DNA of 55,114 nt from Priapulus caudatus (lineage: Eukaryota; Priapulida; Priapulimorpha; Priapulimorphida; Priapulidae), in the NCBI RefSeq assembly GCF_000485595.1, contig NW_014577437.1:116724-171837 (forward strand), written 5' to 3'. A program made the translations under genes and the position numbers. Positions 45,701-55,114 of this stretch are shown one piece after another (position 1 is the first letter of the stretch; the number at the start of each line of letters is the position of its first letter). The notes beneath the pieces were generated by a model. The model made no database searches, was not told where the DNA came from, and saw only the letters and a program-made list of their open reading frames with translations.

Positions 45701-48700
45701 AGGCCCGAGAAAATTATAGGTGTGTTTCCGGGTACCCGACCAACCCTAAAATTTACACCAACGATGGAGTTGCTCTTGCATGTCACAAAACAAGAATTTA
45801 CCAACTATTTCCAGCAACAGCGCCAATCCCAGATGTTTGAGTACAACCTTCTCTGCGCGTCTGTTTTCTTTTCCCGTCGCTGATGTGCAGCATGGGGGCG
45901 ATTTTCGGCCGTGTGCGATTGCGATTGAGTCAATTACCCGATCTATTGGATGCCGAGAAAGTTTTCTTGCAAGATCAAGAGTGTTTACACCTCTCTGTTT
46001 AGTAAGGGGGCAGTGCATGACTGCGGTGGGTGAATTGTGCTGAATGGTGTACATCTAGCTACACTGCGTGTGTGTTTGGTGATATAGTATACACGTGTGA
46101 CGTGTATGTAGAATGTAGATACGTGACTGGTGAAAGCCTGCCACAAAGATGATTCTATAAGTACTACTTGTTTTACGCTAACTTAGCGTGAATCTGTGAT
46201 CATACACACGGTGAAAAATTCAAATGAAAACTTGGTCGGTACAGTACCTTCCCCGTTTTTTGTAGTGCTGTATAAAAAATTAGTTTTTTTCTTTGTTCAC
46301 AGAATATCCGATCACAGGAAGGTCTTCTAAATATTGACCCTCACGTGGAGCCACTGAAAAAAGAGCTGTTTTCTGGAAAATTTTCTATTTTGGTGAGATT
46401 TATTAATAGAATCTTGTTTTGCACAGAGGTTTAATGCTTGTAGGTCCAGAGGAATCAGACTCTAGATTCCTAGCTGTCAGCATTGATTGTGAGTGTTTCT
46501 TGTATGTTTAAGACCACCATTTAAATATTTCCTGCTTGTCATATCTTGACCGAGTCGACAAATTAACCTAAATCTAATTTTATTTTATATTAGCTTCGAC
46601 AAAAAAATTACTAGTTAAAGTGGTATTGTGGTTGGTCAGAGGATAGCCCACGTGTGAATCGACAATGTAAAATGTCATTTTTGCATATCGTCAGAAGTAG
46701 ATAATAGGGAAGGAGTGTGACTTCAATAAACAAGGGAAATTCGTCATTTACTAGCCTTAGAATACCTACGATTTACTACGCGTAACTCAACCAACTTGAG
46801 CTCAAATCCTATACAGTACATTCGCCAAGCATCGTGCGAAATCGTTTCCTCGTATACACCCGCAATCTGGAGATACAGACTAAAACGTACGACACGATTA
46901 TCTATTCTGTTGCCAGCAAACCGAATGTATAGCTCGCCTAACTTGAAACAAAAGGCAGCTACTAACGACTCTTGCGCACTCTTGTGCCCTCGGCGATGCG
47001 GTGTGGCTCGCTGGGAGATTGGAGCTGGAGCTGCTGCTGATTGCGGTGGGCGTGCGTGCGTGGGGGGCATACAGCTGTAAAAGGTCAAAGATTAGCTTGC
47101 CGAGTGTTGCGTCGATGTCCAATCTCTGATGTCCGATGTCCAAGGCTAGTAAATGACGAATTTCCCTTGTTTATTGAAGTTACACTCCTTCCCTATTATC
47201 TACTTCTGATATCGTCCAACCCACCCTAGAATTTTAGGATAATTAATGCCAACGGTGACTGTTTTAATGGTTGCCTCAAGTTTTGTTATAATTGCAAGCT
47301 CAATGTTCTGTGTTGCAGCCAAGCAGAGACTCAAACGGAGCAGCTATTGCCGTGTTCTCGGCCGTGCTACATCAACCACTGAGTATCAGCCACAGAACAG
47401 TGCTACAGTGTGTCGTGTACCAGTTGGATGTTGCCTTAGAAAGGTAGTTACACGGTTTAGTGGGGAGTAGAAAACATCTTGCTACTTTTTTAGATACAAG
47501 GGAAAATTTTTTTTTAGTAACAAGCGAAAGTAAAGAGTACTTTTCCGGCGGACGAGTTCAGAGTCATTCGTCGGATTTATTTTAGAATTTTCGTTTTTAG
47601 CTCATCTGACGTAGGAAATGCAGAATTGTGGCCCAAATATAAACGGCTCGACTTAGGCTCGTGATAGTCGGTGTATAGCATCATGGTAGGAAAAGCCATC
47701 ACTGTGTCGAAATTGGAGGTCACAGTTCAAAGGTCAATGGGGCACAGGGCAGATTTTAGACATTTTCTGAGGACATGGTCTGACGGAGCGATTAAAAAAC
47801 TGTTTTGTTTCAGCGGTGACCTAGCATTTTTATGGCTTTATTGAAAGGACTATGAAATGTACTTTCTGCTTACGTGCGAAGAGTAAGTGTCGGATAACCT
47901 TTTGACCCTCAAGAGGAGGGTTAAACATGGATTTGTTTACTGTTAGAATAGAAAGAATTTGACTGCCGGGTTTGCTAGTAGAATCTATACATGCCTGGAT
48001 GTATGAGGCTACAATGTAAGTTGATTAAAAAGCAAAATTGTGTTGAGAGCGTTTTGCTCCTGTAATGTATTTTCGTGATGGCATTCTGTACTGTCAGTGT
48101 GTGGGTACATGTACGTTGATGCCACTGCAGTGGCATGGCGTGCGATGTTGGTGTAGTACTATGTAGTTTTTGCCTGCGTTAATTGAAGTTTACAAGGTGG
48201 CAGCTCTTTATTTCGCATGGTAGGCTTGGTAGGTAATGGATGATTGCTTAGCCTATTCTGTTCTTGGCAAATAGTTGTTCTGCTTACTACGTACGGATGG
48301 GAGCTCATTTTAATCTTAGGACTTAAACCGTACGCGCCATGTGCGTAAGGAAGCTTTTATAGTCGAATACCAAAACATTCTTTTGAGGAGGTTCTGATAC
48401 ATCCTGTGCTTTCCACTGTTTCGGCGTTGTATGTGAGACAGAGTTAGGAACAAACAGGGTTTCTAGAAGTCCACCAGCACCAGAGTTCACCGCGTAGAGT
48501 TAGATGAGCGCTGTCGCTCCGCGGCACTTTGTTCGTATTGTAGTCGATCTTGAGGTCCGGCAGCGGAGACTGGGCGGGGGTTTCTATTTCGCTTGATGAT
48601 TCAATTCGTTTTTACGGTGTTGGACTCTTCTTGTTTTTTTTGTTCCCCCCGTTTCGTTGCGTTCACTTGTTGGTTGTGTTTCAGTGCGGAGACCGCGGAA

Positions 48701-51700
48701 TGGGCCCGCGCCCATGGTGTTCATCTATGACATGACAGGATCCAAATACAGCAACTTTGAGTATGACTCAGCAAAAAATCCTCACAATGCTCAAGGTGAG
48801 TAAGTTCTTGTGGTTTCGCCTGTGCAGTTTTTACGTTCAACCGCATCGCACTGCTTACCCACTCAAAAGGGTCGAGTCAGGAATTCTTTTTCTACTTCAA
48901 AATCTCTGGGAAAACAGTTTTCCACGTAAAGCCTAAATTGGGGAAAGGGAAAGGTCACAGAAAAAAACATTTTGGATCGACAGGTTAGACGAGAGGTTGA
49001 AGACGGTATTGGCACTTTTGGATCGTTGTTTGTGCGTCGCAATCCGTTGTTGACCAGAAGTTAACGGGTCACTGTCCACAAAGTAAATACTGAAGCATGA
49101 CCGAGATACTGATACCGTGAAAACTTATCGTGCTGGATGTGGTAGAAACTGTGTTTTGCATCTAGATGTATTTAATCCACTTTCCAATTTGTCGACGATG
49201 GGACTGTGGTCTGACGATGAACAGTGGTATGACGACGGACAGTGGTCCGATAATGAACAGTGGTCCGACGGACAGTGGTCGAATGAACAGGTTTCCGCTT
49301 CGCTCAACGGACGCGGCAGTGGTCGATATGAACAGTGGTCCGCGGACGGCAGTGGTCCGGATAATGACAGTATTGGTTCCGACGACGGCCGTTGTCGATA
49401 ATGAACAGTGGGTCGACGATCGGGACAAGTGGTCCGATATGAACAGTGCGGTCGCACCGACGGACAGTGGTCCGACGACGGACAGTGGTCCGATAATGAA
49501 CAGTGGTCCGACGACGGACAGTGGTCCGATAATGAACAGTGGTCCGACGACGGACAGTGGTCCGACGATAGATGAACAGGGGTGGTCGACGCGCGACAGG
49601 GGATCCGATAATGACAGTGGGTCGACGGCGGACAGTTGGGCTCCGGCGGCGGCAGTGGGTCGAGGGGACAGTTGGTCGAGACGGGACAGCGTGGTCCGGG
49701 AAGGGGGTTCATCCGCGATGAACAGTGGTTGATATAATCGAATATGGTTCAGGCTAAGGACAGTTGGTTGCCGGTGAGCAGACTGCAGTTCTGTTTGTTT
49801 CGCCGTTCGGGAGAGGCGGATACCGGCCAAGCTGAAGAGCGTGCTCATAGGTGCTGGCCGCATTGTTGGTTGGAGGACGAGCGCCTTCAAATTCTCGCAT
49901 GTTCCTGCGACGAGTTGCGCGAGCGAGGTACGCGATATCATGTTCACGTCATTCCCTCGACGCCCGGCCACTTCGGGGGGCCCGTTGTGGGCAAGAAACA
50001 ACTGACGCTCTTAACATTCGCTCTACATTAACTTTCCACTGTAACCGTTGACGAACATCGCCAAAGTTTCGAGAATGAAATCTCGAAAATATCTCTTTAA
50101 TTACGGAGAGCCAACCTTATGGGTTAGTGAAATAACCCTTTACCCCTACGGAATCTCGGAGGTTATACTGAATTTTTTTATATAATGAGTATAATGTGTT
50201 TTTCTTGAAAAACACGTGCGAAAAAAAACATTAATTATTCTTAGGACTCGTTCGTAAACCAAAACTCATTTCACAAATGGGTATGGTCATTTGTTCTCTT
50301 GTTTTAAATGCTGTGCGACGCTGCGGTTTGCACGACTCTCGCATCTCGCGTTACCGTGTTGAGAAGTTTGTTGTGTTGTGCAGAATAAATTATGACCACG
50401 TCTGTTTTTCATCAGAATATTTATTTATATGTGGTTGAGCATCTAATTGCATTAAATTATGTGGATGTACATAATGTGTTCACGATTTGAATTTTGTGAT
50501 CCGATTCTCTCCAATCAAAGCTTGAATGAAGGTTATGAAGTTATTGTTATCGTGGTTTGTGTAGCTACGATGTGTTTTGTCACGGGCTTACTCTCGTTAG
50601 CATATCATTTAGTCGTAAGTGTGTTGATTAGCATTAACTTAGCATTTACTTTACGATGTTTCTGGACGAACGAGGCCCCGGATTTCACATTAAGGAAGTG
50701 ACAGCGTTGTGTGGAATGTCAGACGAGGATGGTTTGGGGGGACTTTGTAGCTTTTATTCTGAAACGAAGATTGTTTTCGGATTTTAGTTTTTGCTTTGGT
50801 AATTTTCTGTAGAGCTGAGGTGTGTGGAGTGTAGCAAATATAATCGTTGCTTTCCACTTTTCGGAGGAGTGCTGGGCCGTATTACTGAAAGCGGGTGGAA
50901 TCTCCCCTCTGTTGGATTGCATCCCTAATTACGATCCATCAGCTTCAGAGGGATTTCGTTGCGTGTAGTGTTGTGGTGTCATGGTTTATTTGGGATTCGC
51001 AGTTCGAATCTTGCATCGGCCTGTGTCGACCTGACGAACGAATGCAATAGGGCTCGCGATTTGTTCGCACTTGCGTGTGTAGAGAGTGGAAATTAGCGCA
51101 GGGGCAGCGGGGGAAATCGAGCCCCCCGGACGATTCCGCAAAACAGCTTCGAAAGTGTGATTACGGGCTGGCGACAGTTTAACGATAACGGGTTCGAGAT
51201 CGCCCGAGCGGCACGCCTCGAAGTCGAATGCGGTTGCACTGGTTACGACAAGCTGGGCTGCAAACCCGCAATGCTGGCTAGTGTATCGCTCCGCCGCAAT
51301 TATGCAATTTCGGGATTCAGGAAGTGTTTTTGACTGTCGCTCTGTCATACGCGGGTTGCCCTCTGCATTGTAATAGAGGACTCAGAGAGCCAAGACTCGC
51401 CAGGCAGTGATTGCTCTCATGTTAAGTTTTTTATTATATTAATTGATTAATTAGTGCAAAAATAATTAATTCATAATTAAGAATTAATTGGATCCGAGTC
51501 CACCAAATTATCATTCTAGTTCCGCATTTCTGACCGTATCCTGGAATTTTATTAATTATTATTTAGTTAATTCATTGGATCCGGCTCCACACAAAAGTAA
51601 TTTCTAAGTTACCCCGTTTGCTGACCTATCTGGAAATTGGGAATTGAAAACTTAAAAAAAAAAAGAATTTATGATGAAGTGAATTGTATTTAATTGGTGT

Positions 51701-54700
51701 ATCGGATGCCAGCCAAAATCTATCAATTCTAAGTTAGCCCCATTTGAGTAGGTTCCTGAATTTTTATGACATCCGGTGTCATAAAGTTTTGTCAGTTGGC
51801 TTAACCTGTTGTAAGGCATTTCCGGGCGCCCCACGGCCGCGCGGCCGGCAGTGGGGGCATCAGGCCAATCAGCGGCTGTACACAACCCAATCCACATACA
51901 CACGGTGAAAAATGACTCGCAGGCCTGGCGGGAGGTAATAAGGAACATGCAGCACCGGCGCTGAAACATCAGGTGCACTCGCCCCCCCCCTGACTTCATC
52001 AGGTGCTGCCAGCCAGCAGGCACGTACCAGCCGATGTCGCGCAGTCACGTACGATCAGAAACTTTGTGATAAACAAGGTGTTTATTCAAGTGGCAAGGAG
52101 AAGGGTAAGCCGGCCGAAATTGAAAAGAGTAGCACGGAAAATTGCAATTTTTTTTCGCTTTGTAGAGCTGATTCACAAGTTTGGTCTTCTTAGAGGTGGG
52201 GAGGGGGGGGGGGTGGTGAGAACATGGAAGCGTCACATTAGTGTGGGTTAAACCGATTTTACTACAGGTTCGTTCGTTTGGTGTTGAGGGTACAGGGCAG
52301 TATATGTTCAGTGGCATCCGCGTGTCGTGTTGTCGTGCGTGGTATTAGTTGGATGTCCGACGTCTTTCGATTGATACTCGATATCGGTTTACAGGGTGAA
52401 CAGGTTGGTTATCAATCCATATCGATTTAGTCGAAAAAAAGAATATTTGAACAAGAAAACTTGGAAGTGATGACATTCGTACAGTGTATTTACACACGAG
52501 TAGTAAAACAGTGCAAACAAACAAGTAAGCAGGGTTAAACAGAAGATACTTGACACGACTGTTCGCGCAGCAGGCATTCAACCACGCCGAGTAACGTTGT
52601 AAGCGATCAATCGGTTACTTGGGTCAGGCGATGATGATGTTATGAATTACAACCGCCGATTGACAAACTAGGTGTATGTGTTTGTGGGTGAGCGTGGCGT
52701 GGTGCGTGGCATGTGTTTGTGTGGTGCGTGTGTATGGCATATGTGCGGGTGCAAATGTCGTGCGTGTGTGTGTGTGACGCGACATGTGCATGTGTGTGTG
52801 TGGTGTGGGTGGTGTGCGTGTGTTGTGCGTGTGGTGTGCGTGTGCGTGTGTGCGTTAGTGGTGTGGCGTTGTGCGATGTGCGTGTGAGTGTGGTGTGTGG
52901 GCGTGTGCGGCTGCGTGTGGGTGTGCGTGTGCGCATGTATGCGTGTGCGCATGTATGCGTGTGTGCATATGTGCATGTGTGCATATGTGCATATGTGCGT
53001 GTGTGTATTGGCAGTACGTGTTTAACGTTGCTGTGTGTGTGTGCCATACACACAGAGACAGTCCGGATATTCCAAAGTTCGCATACAGAAAGCAAAGTTC
53101 AATACGCCAAACCTGGTTTGCGGTTGCGATTTCCGTGCGTGAAGAGTGTCGAAAAGACTGTCCCCCTGCACGATTATTTGCATATCGCCTGACCGTCGGC
53201 GCTGTGGTTTTGTTTTTGTATTTTTCGTTTTGCCCGGGTAGGCAGAGGTGGTGGATGAGGAGGAGGACATGGAGGTGAGTGCACGCACGCACGCGTGTGT
53301 GGATCGGTAGTGCAGTGCGTAATGGCTGGCAGGCTGGCAGCAGATGCTATATGCACTTTGCGTGAGCGTAGATATGCCTTCTTAGACACCGCTACTGCTC
53401 ACTTGTTTCGCGTCGATTGCTCACTTGTCTCGCATCGACTGCTCACTTGCTTCGCGTCGACTGTTCACTTGTTTCGCGTCGACTGCTCACTTGTTTCGCG
53501 CCGACACGCTCGCACAATAGAGGGCTCTCCCTCTGCACTACCTCGACATCCGTCCAAGGACAACTGGGTCGTTCCCGCTTGGCGAGTCGAAGAAAACGGA
53601 TTTTCTAACGCCGAGGATAGTTTTCAGCTTCAGAGTTTTCATTGCCGGGTGTTAGAGCCTGCACCTTGCGTCACTTCCCAGGATGTGAATGCATGATTCT
53701 GAGTGTGTGTCATCCTCGTCGGTAACCAACGACGCTGTCCGCTAACGGGTGTGTGACGGATCACGGGAGTGTCCGTGCCTGGGTTTCAAGCCTTGGTTAA
53801 GCTTGCAAAACTCTCTTGCAGTGAGATGATGCCGTGCTTGCTGTGAGTTTGTCTACGTTGGACGAATACGTTTAATTTGCGGAGCGTTTGGTGTTCGTAC
53901 GACGTGTCATATCACAATACGCATTGTCGTGGTGTATCTAGATGCAGCTGTAGATTTGTTTTCTCTTGTGTGTTTTTTGGTATGTACAGTTGGTACGGTA
54001 CGGTTGTACGTATGGTTGTTACTGATTTCGTACGGCTTGTTGCTTTTGCAGTGCACTGAAACTTCTTCTAATTTTACGCAGCTTTGAAAAGGAACGTAGT
54101 GGCAGCAAACTTAATTGATGTGTTAATTTGTCACTAAAGCTCTTGTTATTGATTGAAAAAATTCATTGGATCTCTATAGTTCACAGGAAAATAAAGTTAA
54201 TCTGAGTTAGATCCATAATAAAGTTATAAAAACTTACACTGACGAAATTTCGTGTATCTCACCGATAGACTTCTTCAGGTGTATATATAGGACCTGAGGA
54301 AGTCTATCGGTAAGATAGACGAAAATTTCGTCAGTGTACGTTTTTATAACTTGATTATGGATCTAACTCAGATTAACTTTATTTTCCAGCTATTGTTATT
54401 GTTTTCTGTTCGACGTTGTCAAACTTCAGGTGTGGGTCGAAATTCACATGTGATAGTTAGGGGGTAGAGATAGTCAAATATGGCTAGTGTTTGTGCTATC
54501 GGTTTGTTCATTTTGCTGTACAGAACGATCCGTATTGCTGTAACCATAGAAATAGATAGATAACCAATAGATAGATAACCAATAGATAGATAGATAGGTT
54601 ATCTATCTATTTCTATGGCTGTAACCCAAGCGACCTTTCAAAGTCAAACCAGCCAGTATTCATTTCTATCTTAAACCCTTGCCAAGATTACCTAATAGAT

Positions 54701-55114
54701 TTACTCGATTGTTTAGCTGGTTATAGACTAGTTTACTAGTAGCTAGTTTACGTTACCGTGCGTGCAGGGAATGTGGAATATTAGTTTTCCCGCCACTACC
54801 CATACGAAATGCTGGCGGTGGAGTACTGAAAGCAAAAAATCTCGTGAGGGTCGCCTCATGATTACAGCATTGGCTCTGGGTGGAAATGTTGCATAAGTTT
54901 TTGGGTGTGACAGGGATAAGGCAGTGCTGCAGAGAGAGAAGACACAGCTGTGCGTAACCTGACTGTCGTACTATATAGGTTATTCCTGCGTGCAGCATTT
55001 TCTTGGTGAGCAATCACTACAGGTGCCGTTTCCAGTGAAATTTGCTATTGTCTCTCTGTTTGCTATCTACGTCACAGTTCCTCCTAATAGGTTACCTGTG
55101 GTGGTGAAATATTA
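39673..55114 (+). CDS. PTPN9: PTPN9 (MEG2-type tyrosine phosphatase), 5' half: CRAL-TRIO domain exons
   Basis: Exons seen: 39673-39717, 43484-43627, 46303-46392, 47319-47443, 48685/48692-48795 and exon 6 (error-rich at 49814-49927; clean copy misplaced at 40342-40452). They encode SPEEEQ, ATREFIEGANHL, ISWNVAVKFLMARKFDVRRA, ELFSGKFSIL, FSAVLHQPLSISHRTVLQCV, MVFIYDMTGSKYSNFE and PAKLKKVLIVSAPLWFR: the CRAL-TRIO (Sec14-like) lipid-binding domain that precedes the phosphatase domain in PTPN9. Human PTPN9 sits on secretory vesicles and dephosphorylates targets such as NSF. Later CRAL-TRIO and all PTP exons are not found before 55114, so the gene runs off the window. It is divergent from UBE2R2. 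Confidence 0.95.
40049..40200. repeat. ACTAGT-rich palindromic simple repeat
   Basis: (TACTACTAG)n and its inverse (CTAGTAGTA)n around ATCCGTAATCCGGAGC. Confidence 0.9.
40342..40452 (+). CDS. PTPN9: PTPN9 exon 6, clean copy in the wrong place (inside intron 1)
   Basis: Acceptor cactttcag|GGCGGC, donor CGACCGA|gtacgt, 111 nt, phase 0-0. Reads GGYPAKLKKVLIVSAPLWFR then APFNILRMFLRQKLRDR, aligning with human GAFPARLKKVLIVGAPIWFR. In protein order it must follow the exon ending 48795. Confidence 0.93.
40502..41213. mobile_element. 712-bp inverted-repeat element (GGCCCGTTGTCAGAAACA ends)
   Basis: GGGGCCCGTTGTCAGAAACA and TGTTTCTGACAACGGGCCCC are inverted ends; the subterminal TTAACATTAGTC and CTTTACGATG motifs also repeat. 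No transposase. A degraded second copy is at about 49976-50690. Confidence 0.88.
41395..41900. other. repeat-like element starting GGGCCGTATTACTGAAAGCG, unrecognised
   Basis: An almost identical but error-rich copy lies at 50874-51380, and a diverged head at about 54800-54900 (GTACTGAAAGCAAAAAATCT). It contains GATTACGGGGGCGACAG and GGGGGAAATCGCCCCCG internal inversions. Open frames inside match no family I know. Confidence 0.5.
42194..42603. mobile_element. 410-bp inverted-repeat element (CCCAAACTTGGAATCT)
   Basis: TGTACCCAAACTTGGAATCT and AGATTCCAAGTTTGGGCACA are inverted ends; internal CCAATCTCAAGATTGG palindromes repeat. In PTPN9 intron 1. Confidence 0.75.
43484..43627 (+). CDS. PTPN9: PTPN9 exon 2 (CRAL-TRIO N-terminal region)
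   Basis: Acceptor gtttcag|GCCACA, donor CATGAG|gtgagt; 144 nt, phase 0-0. SWNVAVKFLMARKFDV is nearly identical to human. Confidence 0.97.
44309..44735. mobile_element. 427-bp hAT-like MITE (CAGGGTTCTCCC ends)
   Basis: CAGGGTTCTCCC and GGGAGAACCCTG are terminal inverted repeats; CAGGG starts are typical of hAT elements. Flanks (TAATACT / ATACTTAG) suggest an imperfect target duplication. Inside, CCCCGTTTAAATT-type repeats and GTATTTTTACCGTAC / GTACGGTAAAAATAC inversions. In PTPN9 intron 2. Confidence 0.75.
46303..46392 (+). CDS. PTPN9: PTPN9 exon 3
   Basis: Acceptor tgttcacag|AATATC, donor ATTTTG|gtgaga; 90 nt, phase 0-0. NIDPHVEPLKKELFSGKFSI parallels human KLKPHEEPLRSEILSGKFTI. Confidence 0.95.
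46687..47213. mobile_element. 527-bp element with about 75-bp inverted repeats (AGAAGTAGATAATAGGG)
   Basis: Arms share AGAAGTAGATAATAGGGAAG, GAGTGT(G/A)ACTTCAATAAAC and AAATTCGTCATTTACTAGCC in opposite orientation. The ends match the micro-palindrome at 33047-33119. The interior (46770-47130) is open on both strands for about 95-114 codons but unlike any protein I recognise; it may be captured sequence. Confidence 0.85.
47319..47443 (+). CDS. PTPN9: PTPN9 exon 4
   Basis: Acceptor tgttgcag|CCAAGC, donor GAAAG|gtagtt; 125 nt, leaves phase 2. AAIAVFSAVLHQPLSISHRT parallels human ASIALFTARLHHPHKSVQHV. Confidence 0.95.
47444..48684 (+). other. PTPN9 intron 4, nothing recognised
   Basis: Unique AT-rich sequence with no clear repeat or exon. 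Confidence 0.5.
48685..48795 (+). CDS. PTPN9: PTPN9 exon 5, with tandem acceptor and an apparent 2-base deletion
   Basis: Donor CTCAAG|gtgagt at 48796. Two AGs seven bases apart (48684, 48691) are candidate acceptors; only the distal one gives RPRNGPAPMVFIYDMTGSKY in frame, since the proximal one meets TGA at 48728. After NFEYD the frame breaks at about 48765-48770: the family-like continuation QQKILTMLK lies in another frame, restored if one AC of an ACAC were missing. Confidence 0.88.
49195..49735. repeat. about 30-36 bp array (GGACAGTGGTCCGA / TAATGAACAGTGGTCCGACG)
   Basis: Fifteen or so units, error-rich, in the intron before PTPN9 exon 6. The clean copy at 40250-40300 keeps about two units. 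Confidence 0.9.
49814..49927 (+). CDS. PTPN9: PTPN9 exon 6, error-rich copy in its proper position
   Basis: GGCGGATACCGGCCAAGCTG to GCGCGAGCGAG|gtacgc aligns with the clean exon 40342-40452 but carries several indels that break the frame. It is probably the true locus with unpolished sequence. Confidence 0.85.
49976..51422. other. error-rich duplicate of 40502-41939
   Basis: Carries degraded copies of the GGCCCGTTGTCAGAAACA element and the GGGCCGTATTACTGAAAGCG element in the same order as the clean copy. No further gene. Confidence 0.85.
51423..53241 (+). other. PTPN9 intron, no exon recognised; GTGTGC repeat at 52720-53010
   Basis: A minus-strand frame of 123 codons at 51652-52023 has normal amino-acid composition but no family I recognise. 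(GTGTGC)n-type repeats follow. Confidence 0.5.
53242..53274 (+). CDS. PTPN9: candidate 33-nt micro-exon of PTPN9 (AEVVDEEEDME)
   Basis: Acceptor tttgcccgggtag|GCAGAG after a T-rich tract, strong donor ATGGAG|gtgagt. At 33 nt and phase 0-0 it fits after exon 6 (phase 0). It encodes an acidic stretch with no counterpart in human PTPN9, so it may be lineage-specific or fortuitous. Confidence 0.35.
53397..53512. repeat. 22-bp tandem repeat (CTCACTTGTTTCGCGTCGACTG)
   Basis: Five near-identical units ending in TCGACTG or TCGATTG. Confidence 0.92.
54186..54387. mobile_element. 202-bp near-perfect palindrome (foldback element)
   Basis: GGAAAATAAAGTTAATCTGA and TCAGATTAACTTTATTTTCC are the ends; roughly 95-bp arms meet around GTATATATAGG with few mismatches. 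No coding. Confidence 0.92.
54545..54618. repeat. GATA-rich palindrome
   Basis: CCATAGAAATAGATAGATAA and TTATCTATCTATTTCTATGG around AACCAATAGATAGAT repeats. Confidence 0.9.
54619..55114 (+). other. PTPN9 intron to window end, no exon recognised
   Basis: A diverged head of the GTATTACTGAAAGC-type repeat is at about 54800-54900. Nothing else supported. Confidence 0.5.

Noticed and set aside
51652-52023. 123-codon minus-strand frame with plausible composition
   Set aside because: I cannot place it in any family and see no splice or promoter support; possibly repeat-derived.
52672-53192. Cys/Val-rich and His/Thr-rich frames
   Set aside because: Produced by (GTGTGC)n repeats.

Overview
This window is eukaryotic. 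It carries three intron-rich, conserved animal genes with spliceosomal GT-AG introns (one GC-AG), many small inverted-repeat transposons, a decayed non-LTR retrotransposon and long micro/minisatellite arrays. Protein similarity and gene style suggest a marine invertebrate, possibly a lophotrochozoan; the species cannot be fixed from the sequence.

Layout. (1) 1-17048: a ubiquilin gene (UBQLN; proteasome shuttle factor) on the + strand, lacking its N-terminal UBL exons and badly scrambled. Clean N-side exons (STI1 region to the NPWAP segment) lie at 3428-5676 and the UBA-domain exon at 16845-17048. The middle exons occur three ways: clean but too far left (1896-3337), and twice as indel-riddled copies on the minus strand inside 5740-16250. 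(2) 17049-26055: no gene recognised; 3' tail of UBQLN, an error-rich second copy of window bases 1-1462, a roughly 2 kb 19-bp array, simple repeats. (3) 26056-39322, minus: a complete five-exon UBE2R2/CDC34-type E2 (244 aa, active-site Cys93), with a very long first intron full of MITEs, repeats and a dead LINE. (4) 39323-39672: a 350-bp head-to-head promoter with a palindromic CRE. (5) 39673-end, +: the 5' half of PTPN9 (CRAL-TRIO domain, exons 1-6); its phosphatase domain lies beyond the window.

Assembly quality drives much of the pattern. Several stretches (about 5750-16250, 18160-21700 and 49200-51420) differ from clean copies elsewhere in the window by dense small indels, as expected of unpolished long-read gap fill. 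The 5740-16250 block is inverted between GA- and CT-rich ends and holds two unmerged passes through the same locus around an N gap. A clean PTPN9 exon 6 sits in intron 1 between two copies of a roughly 34-bp repeat, while an error-rich copy sits in its proper place.

The most interesting biology, once the block is mentally re-inverted, is in the UBQLN intron after the NPWAP exon. It is built of two minisatellites: about twenty 50-bp units that each copy the exon's 3' end plus its 5' splice site, then ten or more 33-bp units that each copy the next exon's 3' splice site. Each 50-bp unit contains a complete 30-nt, phase 1-1 micro-exon candidate, and each 33-bp unit is open in the downstream frame. 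Similar junction-derived duplications precede the UBA exon, and another minisatellite starts at the stop codon. A MITE carrying inverted TTAGGG telomere-type repeats and a family of 40-90 bp palindromes also stand out. UBQLN and UBE2R2 both act in the ubiquitin-proteasome system; no operon-like coordination is implied.
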